NCBI GenBank assembly: GCA_023078555.1
Contig: CM041199.1
Coordinates: 1,612,001-1,676,000 of the forward strand
DNA from: Ulva prolifera
Lineage: Eukaryota > Chlorophyta > Ulvophyceae > Ulvales > Ulvaceae
DNA length: 64,000 bases
Direction: 5' to 3'
Shown: positions 11,901-24,700 of the stretch, in pieces
How positions within the stretch are numbered: position 1 is the first letter of the stretch
How the letters are laid out: every line of letters starts with the position of its first letter
Notes under the pieces: model-generated
Told to the model about the DNA's origin: nothing
What the model saw: the letters and a program-made list of their open reading frames with translations, nothing else
The model's database searches: none
Position numbers and translations under genes: made by a program

Positions 11901-14900
11901 GCACACCTGTCGTGCTGGTGCTGTCACAGACATCCAGGGGGCCTGACGTGCGCCGTGGTAGACCTCCCTGTGAGGTGCTGAGTGTCATGCAGCGAGCTCC
12001 GTCAGCAGATGCAGCTCCTCGGTAGCGCCACCAGGCATGGCGCATCAGTGGCAGAGATGTCGCCATGCCCAAACGCTGCAGGCAGTCGCCCACTCCCGCC
12101 GATCATGGGCAAGCAGAGCGCGGGGAATTGCGGGCATCAGCTTCTGATCCACGTGGCTTACGTTTTGTGGTACTCTCACATGCATCAGCCCCTGCATGTG
12201 TGTGATGGCTCACATGCAGCCCTGAGCCGAAGTCCGTGCCGGGACATGCAGGGGTGGAACCTGGAGGGCAAGGACACGTGGATCGGCGCGACGGACGCGG
12301 CGGCCTTCCTGCGCTTCCTCGGCTTTGACGCCGTGCTAGTCGACTTCAGCAGCCCCGAGGCGCAGAGCGCGCGCTCGGAGGCGCTGCAGGTGCTCGGGCA
12401 GCTCCAGGCGGCACGCTCCGCCGGCCAGGAGTCCGTCGCCGCCAACCTCGAGAGCAGCCTCCACGCCCTCTGGGTGCATGCCGGCTGTGCGCTCCCCCGC
12501 TGCTCAATTCTTCCCCTGCCGCGACTGCGGTGCTGTGCCGCTTCTGCACATGCTGTGTTCATACATATGCATGTTCCACATGCATATGAGCACGCATGGT
12601 CAGCGTCGTGTTGCGGTACTTATGGGTGCAAGCCGCAATGTGCACATGACTCGTGATTCGTATGTGATGTGAGACAGCACGTGTGTATGCTCCGGCCGAG
12701 GGGGAGCCCCTGCGCCGCAAGTGGTCTTTGCACGTACATGCACTGCTGCGCCATGACGGAGGAGAGCATGCGTGCAGCCGAGATCCGGGTCAGCGGCCTC
12801 AACCTGCCGCCGTCGACGAGCCAGAACTCCCAGAGCCACAACTGCCGCGTCCCGCGGCCGCCCGGGCCGACCGCTGCAGCGAAGAAGATGCTGCCCTGGA
12901 TCTACAAGTACTTTTCCCATGCCGCGCAGGACGGCGCGCCGCAGCATGCGTCCCCGAACGTTATCGTCACGCAGGCCCCGCCGCTATACCTCCAGTACCA
13001 AGGCCACAGCACAACGGTGATTGGCATTGAGCGGCGGCGGCCGGGGACGGTGGCCGCATCGGCTGGGACGTCCCGTGTCGGCACGCCGACGTCCGCGACG
13101 TCCTCTGCTGCTTCGAAGCGCCTCGCGACGCAGCGCAGCCTGCCGGAGATGCTTGCGTCCGCGAGGCGCAGCGACCTGCTCAGCACGTGGGGGAGCGTGC
13201 CGCCGCCGCTGACCCGGGGCGTGAGCATGACGGCCTTCTCGCCCTCAAACCGCCGCGGCAGCGCGGGCAGCCCGCTCGGGCGCGGCATGGGGATGGCGGG
13301 CATCGAGACGCTGCACGGCTCCGGTCGCCCGCCGCTGTCCCAGATCCATGCGGCGCGCGCGGTGGCGGCGGCAGCGCAGGCGCCGGCTGGTGCAGCGTCA
13401 GCGGCGCGGGGTGGTGTGGTGGACATGACTGGCGAGGAGGAGGAGGGAACAGGGATGGCCGCAGTCGGGGGCGGCCGGGGGCGTGGGGCTGGCTCTGCAC
13501 GGGCCGGCGAGCTGGAGTCGCCACAGCGAGCGGGGACGCCGCCGCCGCGTGCTGCGGACGGCGAGGAGGCGTTTGACTTTGCAACAATGCGCGGAGCGCT
13601 GCTGTCGAGCCCTGGCGAATCGAGCGAGCCCTGTGGCTCCCATGATCTAGGAGCCGGAGCTGCAGAGGATGCATCTGGCGAAGACGCTACCGCGGCGTTG
13701 CCACGGCGCGAAGAGCGGCCGCGTGGCGGCGCGCCGACGCGGGGCGGACGCGGGGGCGGCGGGACATACACTGTGCAGCCCCGTGGGAGGACACGAAACC
13801 AACGGGAAGAGGAGGAGGGCGACCCGGATGATCCGCGCCGCAACAGCCGCGGCGGCCGGGGCGGCCGGCGGGGCAGCCGCGGAGGGGCCGGCGGCCGGCG
13901 CGCGCCGGAGAACGGCCGCGGCCGGGGTGCTGTCAGGGGTGGGGCGTCCGCGAACCGGGTGCTGCCTGGTGGCGGGTCTGTTGGGGGGGAGCCGGCGCAG
14001 GTGCCACCGCAGGTTGCGGCGGCCGCGGCAGCGGAGGCGCGCGCCGCGTCCCTGGCACGCATCGGCATGCGCAGCCCGACACGCGCAAGCGGCGGTCCGG
14101 GCCGGGGTTCCCCTGACCGCGGGCCGCCGCGGCGACAGTCTAGCGGGGCGGCTGGCAGAGCAGGTCGCGGCGCCGCCGTGCCGTCGGCCGGTGGCGTCAC
14201 CGCTGGAGCGCCCACAGCTGCTGCTGCGGCCCAGACGCTCGGCGCACCTGTGCAAGGATGGGACCCGCAGGCCGGGTGGCTGCCGACTGCTGCGGACGCC
14301 GGGCCGAGCGGCGCTGCGTCCGCGTCGCTGCCGCGGCGCCCAAGCGGAGTGCCGTCACCCAACGGGCAGGGGGCGGTGGATGCCGCGGAGGTCCTGCTGC
14401 ATCCAGGGGAGGATCGAGGCGCGGCGCCTGGAAAAGCGGCGACTGCTGTGCCCCAGGCACAGGCCGAGGAGGACGAGTGGGAGTATGTGCTCTACGTGCT
14501 CGACCCCCAGGTGTGTAGCAAACTCGCGTGCATGCTTCGTGGACGTGCATATGTCCATGCATCACTGAGAGTGAACGCCTGTGGCTGGTGTTGTCCCACT
14601 CGGTCGTTGTGTATCTGTTCGAATTTTGTATCGGGATCGCGCAACTTGACCCTGAATGCTTGGTGATGCCTCTCGATGAGGGTGAAACTGGTGCATGGAC
14701 AATGCAACACACCCCGATCGCTGCGCTGCTGTCGTGTCTGCGATGCACCACAGGCCGCTGTTCATGTGGTGCATGTCCGTGCGGAAACACTGTCACCGGC
14801 CGTCATGGAGTTTGCCGAGGCGCGACTCTATCTCATCTGTTCTTGTTGCTTTGCTGCAGGTACGGTTTGAGGAGCTGCAGAAGTCGCTGAAGGAGGGCAA

Positions 14901-15036
14901 AGGCTGGCAGAAGCTGCTGCGCCGCACCGCCGCGACGCTGCGCATGCCGACGTACCAGGTCATGGCCGCGCGGGGCATCTTACCACAGGCCAAGCGCGAG
15001 CAGAGCATGCAGCTCACGTCGACGCGCGTCATGTGA
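9000..15036 (+). CDS. C78-family cysteine peptidase (ZUP1/UFSP-like) with a giant internal insertion, 6 exons
   Basis: Papain-fold peptidase of the family that includes ZUP1 (K63-ubiquitin chains) and the UFM1 peptidases. Exons 9000-9047, 9690-10229, 11473-11670, 12252-12486, 12778-14510 and 14860-15036 join in phase to 976 residues. The catalytic Cys is about residue 204 in RYGCGYRNIQVML; IPSVASLQRSIEISW, GKDTWIGATDAAAFLRFLGF and PPLYLQYQGHSTTVIGIE (His 417) follow in family order; the catalytic Asp is about 916 in WEYVLYVLDPQ, and the last exon has the usual KSLKEGKGWQKLLRR and YQVMAARGILP ending. His and Asp are 499 residues apart, against about 20 in human ZUP1. The intervening segment is Ala/Gly/Pro/Arg-rich with RG/RGG clusters (about 13740-13950) and an acidic VVDMTGEEEEG motif. 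No N-terminal zinc finger is evident, so UFM1 versus ubiquitin specificity cannot be assigned. Exon 1 (MADEDSDVELVRRDDS) and the exon 4/5 junction rest on splice motifs and phase alone. Confidence 0.88.
11676..11696 (+). repeat. Poly-C tract (21 nt) just after a splice donor
   Basis: Follows directly on the GTGCG donor of exon 3 of the C78 peptidase gene (donor GT at 11671). C is on the sense strand, as in the other intronic tracts of this window. Confidence 0.95.
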
Positions 15037-18000
15037 CGCAGCCCCCGCGTGGCGCTGTCCCTCTCCCGCCCCTCCGCCCCGGCTGCGAGCGCCGTGGTGG
15101 CCGCCACCCCACCCGCACCCTGAATCCGGGAGGCGCGTGTTGAGACACGCCCTGGTCCACCTGTGTGCATGTGGCGTCCGCAGTTCTGCGGAGGCTTAGT
15201 ATATGTTCGGCCCAACCCGTGCCCATGCATACACATGACGCGATGCGTAGATGCAAACCGGGGCGCGGCAGATGTGTTCGTGGCCCCTGCGGTGTGACAT
15301 TGCGGCGGCCGTGGCGGAGCTGGAAGCGGCGATGAATTGTGGCAACCTCCATGGGCACCTGGATTTTTCCTTTGCGTAGTAGAGTATCATGTCTTTGTTA
15401 GCGGTGCCAGGGGCGCGCCAGGGGTGGGCAGGCCTGACCGAACTCCCGCGAGATCACTCTCCCATGCAAGCGGTGCATGTAGATGCTGCTGCTGACGCCC
15501 ACGGCCAGGTCTGATTGGTCCGCTGGGCGGTGGAGTGGCTGTGTGGCTGAAGCGACGTGTGCAGACCTCTGAGAGTTGGTGGAGAGCAGTGAGAGATGCG
15601 TGCAGTGTGGCCCCGCAGGGCCGTCTCACGAGTGCAGAATTTGATAGCAGAGCATTGCTACATTTGCCGATTCCGCGCCTTTTCCAAGTCTGCATGGGCT
15701 GTGTTGGCCGTATCATAGCACGCGAACATCACCTGGAGCCACCACGATGCATGACTATACAATGTTGCACATGCTCCAGTCTGCTCTCAAATTCAGAAAC
15801 TACCTCGCCAGATGTGAATGATGTTTCGTGTACGGAATTGCCGTTGATGACTGGTTGTACAAGTCATATTGACTCTGTGCCTGTCCCGGCTGCGCCAAGC
15901 TCCACAGAGTCAGGCTTTCAAGAAAGTTTACAGTGGATTAACTAGTATGTTGATCAACAAAGCTCGATCTGCCATTCGCTGCAAGTCGATACGTGAACCA
16001 GGCAAAGCAACTGAGTCGCCTCACATTTCAACTCAGAGCATGTATTCGGCTAACGGCATTCGAGAAAGGATGAACGGAGCTATGCCGCTCATTTAAATTA
16101 CGTATCGATCAACAGCATGTATACCAACCATGCAAGAAGAGGTAACCCATGGTGCCACAAAGGCTCAACAGCACTGTGACACAGCGGCCCGCATCGTGGC
16201 CTCACAACACAGAAAGCTTGTAGTATGTGATGTAATGCTTTATCATGTGATTATAGCTGAATCCTTACCACATGGACGTGGGCTGCTGGTACTCTGGAAG
16301 GCCAGTATGGCAATTTACACATACCGGGCCATTGTATGGCAGAGCAACTGAACAAACCAACTCATAGCAACGACTGGCACTCACGCGAGCAAGCACCAAA
16401 TGTCCGTCTAAAAAGATTATGTAGCAAATCGACTGGAAGCTCAAGGTGGAAGGCCAGTGCTCCACCGGTGCAATTGTGTCGAAGATGTGATGACGCAAGT
16501 GGATGCACACATACAGTGCCACAGGAACTCTTGAGTGATCACTACATCATAGCCCAACCTGGGATGGATGCATCCAAGCCATATGCTGTGCAGAAGCCAG
16601 AATCAATGAGGCATCTGCCCTTGCCACGGGGTGGGGCCTGCAGAGTCTACATAGATGACAGTTCAAATCTGTTCATGCATCAGGTACAGCAATTGCAATT
16701 GGACATGATGGAGATGGCTCAGCTCACAGCATGGCGTTACGAAACTGATCATGCGAAAGGCTGCTGTGCTAGTAGCTCAGCATGAAGGGCACTAAAGCTA
16801 CGTCACTGACTGTGAGACAACAGTGGCCCGATGCTAATGTGCACATAGATCGGCCCGTTGCCAATGGCAGCAACCAGCAATGTGCGGCATACACACACAT
16901 AGTGGCCCTCACGCCAGCTCCAGGCATGCACTCTGCACTGCATGCACGCCTGATGGCCTTGGCTGCTGCCGACTTCAATCACGGGCACCGCTCTCATGGA
17001 CGACAGTGGCCTACACAATATGGCTGCCTGAAGGACGCCAGTCCCAAAAAACACAAGCTTTAGCAGGGCACCTCTGCTGGCGAGCAGGACAACCGGCTCC
17101 ATGAACGTGTTCCCGTGTTGAATGAACAATGTTTAATGTCATTGCAATACAGCGTTGCGTTTATCGGTTTTGATCTCGGACCTGACAATTAATTAATACG
17201 TAATTACAACAGCTCGAATGTCTGTAATTCGTGCTGCAAGTTGAAGTTGAATGTAATTCAGCAGCCCTAAGAACATCAACTGGTGCATCTGCGCTGCAAG
17301 GTGCTCACGGCAGCTGCTAAGAAGAGCTGCAAGTCCACGCATGCGAGGTCCACAGCAGGGACAAACAAGGCCTGGGCATGGAGGCCCAGCAGTGGAAAGC
17401 TGACTTCCCCGAGCACTTCCCCAAGCAATCTGTGCGGCGGACAGTCAGTCAAACAGCAACAATAAAACCGCCTCTTGCCTCTTCCTTGACCAACCACCGC
17501 TCAAACACGCACTGTACGCTCAGCACTGAAATACCACCAGTTCGTGATACCAGATCAAATGCTGTCAGACATAGGCCTCACACTTCATACAATCCTGTGG
17601 AGCATGCCGTTTCGAGAGCTGTGAGAAACATGTGGTGTCGGGCTACAGGTTATACTCGTGAACCGTTCTGGCCAAGCTAGGTGTGCTCAGGAGCTACAGC
17701 CGGCTCGGGCGTTGTCGTTTGCCTGAGACAGCTCGGACCAGATGGGACTGCCATAAAGAGCAGGCTGCTGCTCCAATGCGCAGCCTTTGACGGGTCTGGA
17801 CAGTGCACCTGGCGCCAGGCTACTTTAATGGATCTTGAACATCATGAACAACCTTATTGTTCTAGTGCCAGGCTGTCATGGAGTGTCTCAGCCGACCTGG
17901 CAACGTGGCCTCTGCTGTGTTCTGTTATCAGTCGGCTGCTAGTGCCCTCACGCCCTGTCTCTGTCGGCCATGTGTGGATGTGAGGCCGCGCAGGTGACCT

Positions 18001-18389
18001 TGCCCCTCACGCGCACTCGAGTGTCCAAGGCCGTAATTTCAGCATCCCGGGCCCCCGCCGAGCGGTGCACGCCGCTTTGTAGGCGCAACGGCGCCGTATC
18101 GCATCCCCAAAACACACCACGCGCGGGCACGATCGCACAAGCCCAGCGCTGCGGCAGTCAGCACCAAACACCACCCGCGCCGTCAGTCAGAAAGCGCACA
18201 ACAGCGCACAGTCACCCCGGCATGCATCAGACAGCATGACCCCCGCCAATGAAACTCTGTCACGGTCAAGCAGGTCCGCACGCTGGCGCCGCCACCATGC
18301 CGGTGGTGCCGCCACCATGCTACAGCTGCGCCACCCACAGCCACCTCCTCCCATGCATGCGATCGAATCGGCGGCCCAGAAGGCCGCGC
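15037..18389. other. Convergent spacer, no confident gene
   Basis: Lies between the 3' ends of the C78 peptidase (+) and the SLC35C2-like transporter (-). Several frames of 70-150 codons are open but show no recognisable motif or consistent splice signals. A short sequence at 16296-16360 resembles part of the hAT-like element (reverse orientation). An AT-richer patch is near 17150-17260. Remnants of unrecognised transposons are possible. Confidence 0.5.
16296..16360 (-). repeat. Short dispersed repeat shared with the hAT-like element
   Basis: Read on the minus strand this contains GCCATACAATGGCC followed by a GTATGTGTAA word and preceded by a GTTGGTTTG-like word. The same order occurs at about 30138-30190 inside the hAT-like element, at roughly 80 percent by eye. 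Weaker matches to the core are at about 38733-38760 and 47258-47285. It may be a relic of a related element. Confidence 0.45.
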
Positions 18390-20518
18390 CTACCGCTCCG
18401 GGCCCCCATTCCCCCCGCGCTTCTTCGACCCCGGCCCCCCACTCCCACCCCCGCTCTGCAACCCCCAGCCCCCTCCCGCCCCGATTGTCTCCATCTCCAG
18501 GTCCGTGTTCCCCCCACTCCCCCGGCTCACGGTCCGCGACGACCCTTCCCCCTCCGACCCCCCGACCGCCTCCGCCCCTAACAACGCCTCGCCGTCCGCC
18601 GTGAGCCCGGCCGACGCCATCCGCGCCTCCCGCGCCGCCGCCTTGACGTACTGCTGATAATTGAACAGCCCCACGCCGCAGAGCAGGACCGCGAGGCCGG
18701 CGCCGTTGAGCGCGGTGAAGCGGTCGCCGAACGTGAAGTGCGCGACCATCACCGTCACGATCTCCTTGAACACGCCGGCGACCATGAACGTGAGCGCGGA
18801 CGTGCTCGAGATGAGCATGAACTCGACGAGGACCATAAAGAAGGCGATGAAGGCGCCGACGGAGATGAGCGCGAGGGTGAGGAGGACGTGCGAGGCGGAG
18901 GAGAAGTAGATGTTTGTGCGCACGATCGTCCACATCGGCTCCGTCGCGAGCGAGAGGATGAACGTCGTGGCGGACATGATCGGCGTGAGCGACTCGAGGA
19001 CTTCCAGGGCAGAGCCGCGCTCCACGCGGTGGCCCCCGCCGCTGTCCCCGCCCTGCACAGCGCGAATCCTGAGATTAGGTCGGAACGGCATCAAAAGCAA
19101 CTCGGCTGGATATTTAGCGGCTGTGTGATGACTACGCACGGGGCGTAGGTGGGGACGGCACACTCGGAGGCATCGCCGTAAACAGGAAGCGCGCGTTCAC
19201 GCCTGAGCAAGCCGCAGCACAGGCACAGCACAGCACAGAGGGGGGGCACCTGGAGGAGGATCTGGGTGATCGTCCAGCGCACGCCAGACATCGCGGCCGC
19301 CGTCATGACGAGCACAAAGCCGAGGACGTCGAACTTGACCTCCCCCGCGACGAGCATCAGCAGGCCGCCGGAGATGACGGCGACGGTCGCGGCGAGCGCC
19401 CACGTCGGGCGCTCGATGCGCCACGCAAACGCGCACAGCAGCAGGAACAGCGGCGCGCTGGACTTGCACATGGTGTAGAAGGAGAGCGTGATGAAGACGA
19501 GCGAGAGGTTCGAGAAGCCGATGTCGAGGCCGGTGGCGACGCCGTTCGGCAGCACGGTGCGGGCGTACGCCGCCCACGTCCGCGGCACGCCTGCAGCCCG
19601 TGCGGAACATCACCTCGACGTACACGCATGACGTACACGCATGTGCTCATATTGTATGAGTCATATGCGCTCGGTGAGGGGGAGACGCGAGGGACACGGC
19701 GCGGTGCGTCGTACGGACAACGGCGCACGCGGGGACACGGATGCTCGTGTGCGACGCCCGATGTATGTAACATGGCGTGCCAGTCAAACAGAGCAATGGC
19801 CGCTGACCCGGAGCTGTCGAGGTCCTGACCAGCTTATGGCTGATTGATCTGATCCACCTGCAACTGTGGCACACTAGCACTGTTCTCAGCTGCGCTTGGC
19901 CTTACGGCTGCAGCGTGGAGCCGCGGCAGGGCAAGCGGAAAGAAGGGTGTGTCGGGAGAATTGCAGGACGGCAACAAGGTGTGCTTGGTGGCATGGTGGT
20001 TGTACAGGACTGCGGCCAGTGTGCAAGGCGGCCCTATCAGTCGGGCCGCAGACCGGGGCTCCCCTCATCGGTGTACCCTCCAGGCTGCTCTGGTGCGCCA
20101 GCATCGGATATACTTTCCAAGATCAGCCATGCCACCAGAACAATCACTACTACGGATGTCTGCGCATGTATGTGGACAGCTGTATCGCTGAGGCGTAGAT
20201 AGTTCCTGACAGCAGGTGCGGTGTTGAAATGCCTGCATGCGGCAGCATGCATCTGTGTGCGCTGCAGGATGCTGGAGGGGCAGGCTGCGTACTGGGGTCG
20301 AGAGTGCGCTTAGCGACGCACTGCAGCGCAAGCCAGGCCATGCCGAACTGTGTCAGGAACTGGACCGAGGTCATGAAGAGCGGCGCAGGGAAAGGCTCGC
20401 CATCGAGGAAGCCATAGTGCTTACCCAGCACCTTCTTGTTGTAGATAGACAGTGCAGTTGACATGCTGTACCAAGTAAAGATGAGCACCAAGGCATACGC
20501 GGTCGATGCCTTTGGGAC
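18390..20518 (-). CDS. SLC35C2-like drug/metabolite-superfamily transporter (5' end unresolved)
   Basis: Multi-pass Golgi/ER-type transporter of the triose-phosphate/nucleotide-sugar translocator superfamily; the closest remembered relatives are SLC35C2 and plant At1g06470-like proteins. Three exons are clear: 20320-20518, 19250-19590 and 18390-19052. The first has a helix, LSIYNKKVLGK and FPAPLFMTSVQFL; the second VLPNGVATGLDIGFSNLSLVFIT, TMCKSSAPLFLLL and MSGVRWTITQILLQ; the third the LESLTPIMSATT, SALTFMVAGVFKEIVTV and GLAVLLCGVGLFNYQQYVK segments. After the last helix comes a low-complexity Gly/Ser/Glu tail of about 90 residues. Phase agreement between the first two exons needs a GC donor (T|GCGTCG at 20320); a small missed exon is the alternative. 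The start is not found: the first clear exon begins at a phase-0 acceptor, and a candidate upstream exon ends before GTGAGT near 21127, unproven. The true substrate cannot be read from sequence. Confidence 0.85.
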
Positions 20519-21719
20519 CTGCACAAACAGATGGCTTGAGGTTCGGGCTGAAGCGGCAGCGGCTATAGCTAGATGAGAACTGCGTGGGCAGGCCGGAGTG
20601 TAGGCAAGCGTTGGTCGTCGTGCTGTGATGACATGCATTTTGCAATCGTGAATATTGCATTGACATGGTGCACCATCAGACACCATGTGATGAGCAGGCC
20701 CTATGCAAGAAGAGGACGCACCGCATTTTTGTCCAAGCTGGACACGACGGGTGAGGTCGCTGCGAGCATGTGTTTTGGCGAGGAGCGCGCAACACCGTTT
20801 CCCGTGTGCTTCATGATATCAACTATTAGAGCCCAGCTACAGTGATCATGATCTATTCTGGCGTCTGGACGACATCCGTCCTAGTTGGATGCTTGTACGC
20901 TTGAGGCTCTGGCACTTTCCTGCAACAGCCCTTGCGCATGAAATACGGATGTGTGCGCATGCATTCAAATCATCTACAATTAGTGCACATTACGTATGCG
21001 CCATGTACACATGGTACATCTCTTTTCTGCACGGTGCGCGACTGTTCGCCTGGGCATACTGGTGCGCAAGCGGAATCTCGGAGTCGCACCCGCGCGACGT
21101 AAGATGAACAGCTCAAAATCACTCACAATTGCATCAGAAATATCCTGGCACGAACGCTTCACACCTGAGGATGCTGCAGCGACGTTGTCCTGCTCGACGC
21201 TGCCCGCTTGTTGCAGGTGCGGGTGCACGACAAAGAATCCGACAGTGGGCAACGAGCTATGTCATGACGATCTCAAAAGGTTCTGCCTGTTCTTCAATAC
21301 CGTATAGGTCACGCCGTGATTCGGCTGCGCCACTGCAGGTGCTATGTCTAACTAATGTGTCCAGATGTATCCTTCACACCCCCAAAACATCCGGTCATAC
21401 CTATACCTATGCCGAGCTGACCTCATGTGGACGGTCGCGCGTGCTAGTGTTGATGCGCCTGTCTCTGCGCTGGGAAGGACTCGTGCTGTACATGAACGAG
21501 AATTCGGGATTGGCCGATGGCAAGGAAACTCGGCTGCAGAACAGATCTCGGGGCCCAAAGAGATTGCTACGTAAGCAGGGACACTCAATGTCGCCTCGTG
21601 TGTCTGGTGTTGTAACTGATCGCAATGCAGCTAGTCGCGTGTAATGAGCGCTGGCAGTCGCAACTGCCCCGGCCATCCAGATGGTCATTTTAGTCCATGT
21701 TAGGGCATGATGAGTACAC
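20519..21719. other. Divergent spacer; probably holds the transporter 5' exon(s)
   Basis: Lies between the first clear transporter exon (-) and the start of the uS9m gene (+). A minus-strand frame at about 21128-21250 ends at a GTGAGT donor in the phase needed by the transporter and could be one of its 5' exons, but it lacks an ATG. Nothing else is supported. Confidence 0.4.
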
Positions 21720-24700
21720 ATGATACGTAATAGAGCTACACAGACTTTGTCTACGGCTGTGTCCGGCTGGAGTGGCTCATGGGCCACCAGTACAGGCAGT
21801 GCACCTGGCAGTTGGTGCCGCCAGTTGCAGCTGTTTTCAGCAGAGACTAGGCCATTTGGACCATCACATGAGAATTTTGCTTATGGCATATTTTCAGCTC
21901 GGGGTCTCAAGACACGGCCCCTGCCGGATTACAAAGAAGACCCAACAGGTGATCTTCCAGCACTTGCCTTCGTGGCTGCCCACGCCGGTCATCGAGCGTC
22001 AAAAGACGCAGGCGATGGCCATTGATATCTGTCAGAGGTTTAAATTTCCATGCCGTTGCAGCTTGTGCCGTGGTGCTACAGGTGCCATGTGCCATCAGGG
22101 CGCTTCCTTGCATTCGCATGACTGCATGTCTTCAAGCCCTGTTCTTGCAACCTCGGCAGCCTTCCAATGCCAGGAAAGCCGTCAACCCCATCCTCAGCAC
22201 CACAAAACTTGACAATTGGGCTACTCACGCACCGACACCAGCCCGCCTGTGCAGGCCTGTGGCAGTTTGAGCTGAACAATGAGGCGGTCACGGGCAAAAC
22301 CTCACAGATCCGGAGCAAGCTCAAGCTCAAAGCCGCGAAAGCCCTCCACGACGTCCTCGCGCCCGCTCTCAAGCTACCTGTGCCAGCGGTCGGCCCAGAC
22401 AAGGCCGCAGTCGACGCCATGGCGTATCAGGAGGCTCGAGCAGCGGCGATAGGCGCCACGGTTGCCCTGGGCCTCGCAGGGGATGGCCCAGAGCTGCAGC
22501 GGATGGTACACCTCGCACCAGCACTGGCACCAGCAGATGACTCGCTGCTCGACATCCTGCAGCACATCACCACGATGCCGCCAGGGCCAGGCTACGACGC
22601 TCTCGTGCAGCTGCTCGAGTCCCGGTCCCAGGTGCGGCCCTGTGGCCCGTTCAAGCTCTCCTCAGTAAAACGACATCAATCCATCCTGTCAGCTCCCATT
22701 GGCGTCGCCCCACTCTCGTTGATCTCCAAGGAGCAGGATCAGGCATAGCCGGGCATCCTCGTGAGTGATGCCGCTCGAATACATCCTCTCGCTGCGCTGT
22801 CCAGCCCAGTGGCTAAATGCCTGCGTCAGGCACCAGCAGGGCCGCGTGGAACAGCATACGCTGCACAGCTCCACCACATGCGATCAATTCGATTCCACGT
22901 TCCCTGATGCCGTTCCGGGGTCTGACCAGGTTTGAATCATGCCAGTTGTCACAACATCTCTCTTCTTCTCCGCTCCCCCTGGAACACAGTATCCCATGCA
23001 CGCTGCGCCATTGGATAACATGCCACATGCTCGTGATGCCGATGGGCTGTGCTGCAGGATGCCTCGTTCAAGAGGTGGCACGGCCTCACCACGGGCAGTG
23101 GGGAGCATGCGGGCCTGCTGGCACCCCCCGAGCCGGGCCGCCCGCCGTCCCTCGACGCCGCGGCGAGGGGCCTCCTGGAGGACCTCCAGGCCGCCCTGCA
23201 GGCTCACGCAAGCCTCCTGCCGTGCGCCCCTCCCCCCCTGCAAGACACACCTCCACGCGCGGCACAGCCGCAGTGGCGAGGCTCTGTGGCAGAGATCTGC
23301 GGTGGAGACTCCAGCACGATCTGCTCTGCCCTGGTGCTTATAGTCTACATGTTTGATCAGTGCTTGGTTTGATTGTCTTTCATAGGAATGCTTCTTCACC
23401 CCCACCCCACTTCTCGGTGTTCTGCTGTGTAATGGCATGAGCTCAAGTGAATCGTAACTGAGCGATGTTCTTGCTTTCTTCACGGTCCGCAGTTGCGTCG
23501 GAACACCCTAACAAGACCTGCCGACGTCAGCCGGCGGCGTGTGTGACATGCATGCATCAACGTGCCGACGACTCTGGCAACCACCCCAGCTTGTATCGCA
23601 AAGATCAACGGGCCGAGTTCATGAGTAATGCAATACGGCAGGCAGGCGGGCCGATGCCAGTCCCCACAGCAGCGATCCCCTCCTCAGGGCTGTTCCCCGA
23701 CGGCCTCCCTTTTCGTGACATGGGCATGTCGTCCGCGAGTGTTACACGTGTGTGCGTCACCGCATGCAGGCACCTCCACGAGCGCTCCGTGCGACAAGAC
23801 GTGCTCGCGGGCACGCACCGCGCCGACGACGCCGCCGCCCAGGAGACCTTCACCGCCGCCGAGATCCTCGCGTGGCAGGAGCGCCAGGACGAGTGGCGCA
23901 AGGCGAAAGCCCCCGCGCTCGCGGCCGCGATACAGGCGCTCCCAGAGGACGACCTGCAGGCGATCCTCGCGCTGCGCGCCGGGAACCGCCGCTGGCGGCT
24001 CGACCTCGACGACTGGCACAACCTCGCGCGGGGGCTGCTCGCGAACGAGGCGCGGGGGCCGCGGCCGGCGGCGCCGGCAGTGCCGGGCGGCACCGCCGAC
24101 GTGACTGCGGTGCGGAGGGTGGTGCTGGGGGTGCTGCTTCGCGGCCACGTGCTCACGCGGCGACCTCGCGCGCGGCGGAACGGCTTCTTCTTGCGCTCCG
24201 TGGCAGAGGCCGCGGCGGGGTTGCCGCCGGGGGACGTTGCCCTTCTGATGGAGAAGTGGCGGACGCTGGCGCCAGACGTCGCGCACCGCGCCGCGCTGCG
24301 CGTTATGCGCTACGGGGAGCTGAACCCTGCAAACGAGCACGGGGACGCGGCGGCGGCGCGGCGGTTCGTGCGCGGCATGCTGACACAGGTGCGCCGGCTC
24401 CGGGTGGCCTGGCCCAGCCGTGCCGTTCAGATGCATCCCTGTGTTCTCGTCGATCATGTCCAACTTTGTGGCCGTGCGTCTGTATGCCTGGTTGCCACGG
24501 CACCTGCACGGCACAATTGCCAGCACATGCTGGCTCGAGGCAAACAAGTGTCACAGAGACAGACGCGGGGAGGTAGGCAGCGCCGCAGGCAGAGCGAGCG
24601 GCACAAGCAGAGGCGTGTGATGTACCGTGAGTGGTGGTGCAGGTGATGCTAGAGGCGATGCCGTCGTCGTGGGTGGCGTGGAGCGGTCGCCTGGCGGACG

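Noticed and set aside
12902..14362. 486-codon open frame on the minus strand
   Set aside because: It is antisense to the peptidase insertion. Its Pro/Ala/Arg composition is the expected shadow of GC-rich RG/Ala coding DNA, and it has no motif or splice partner.
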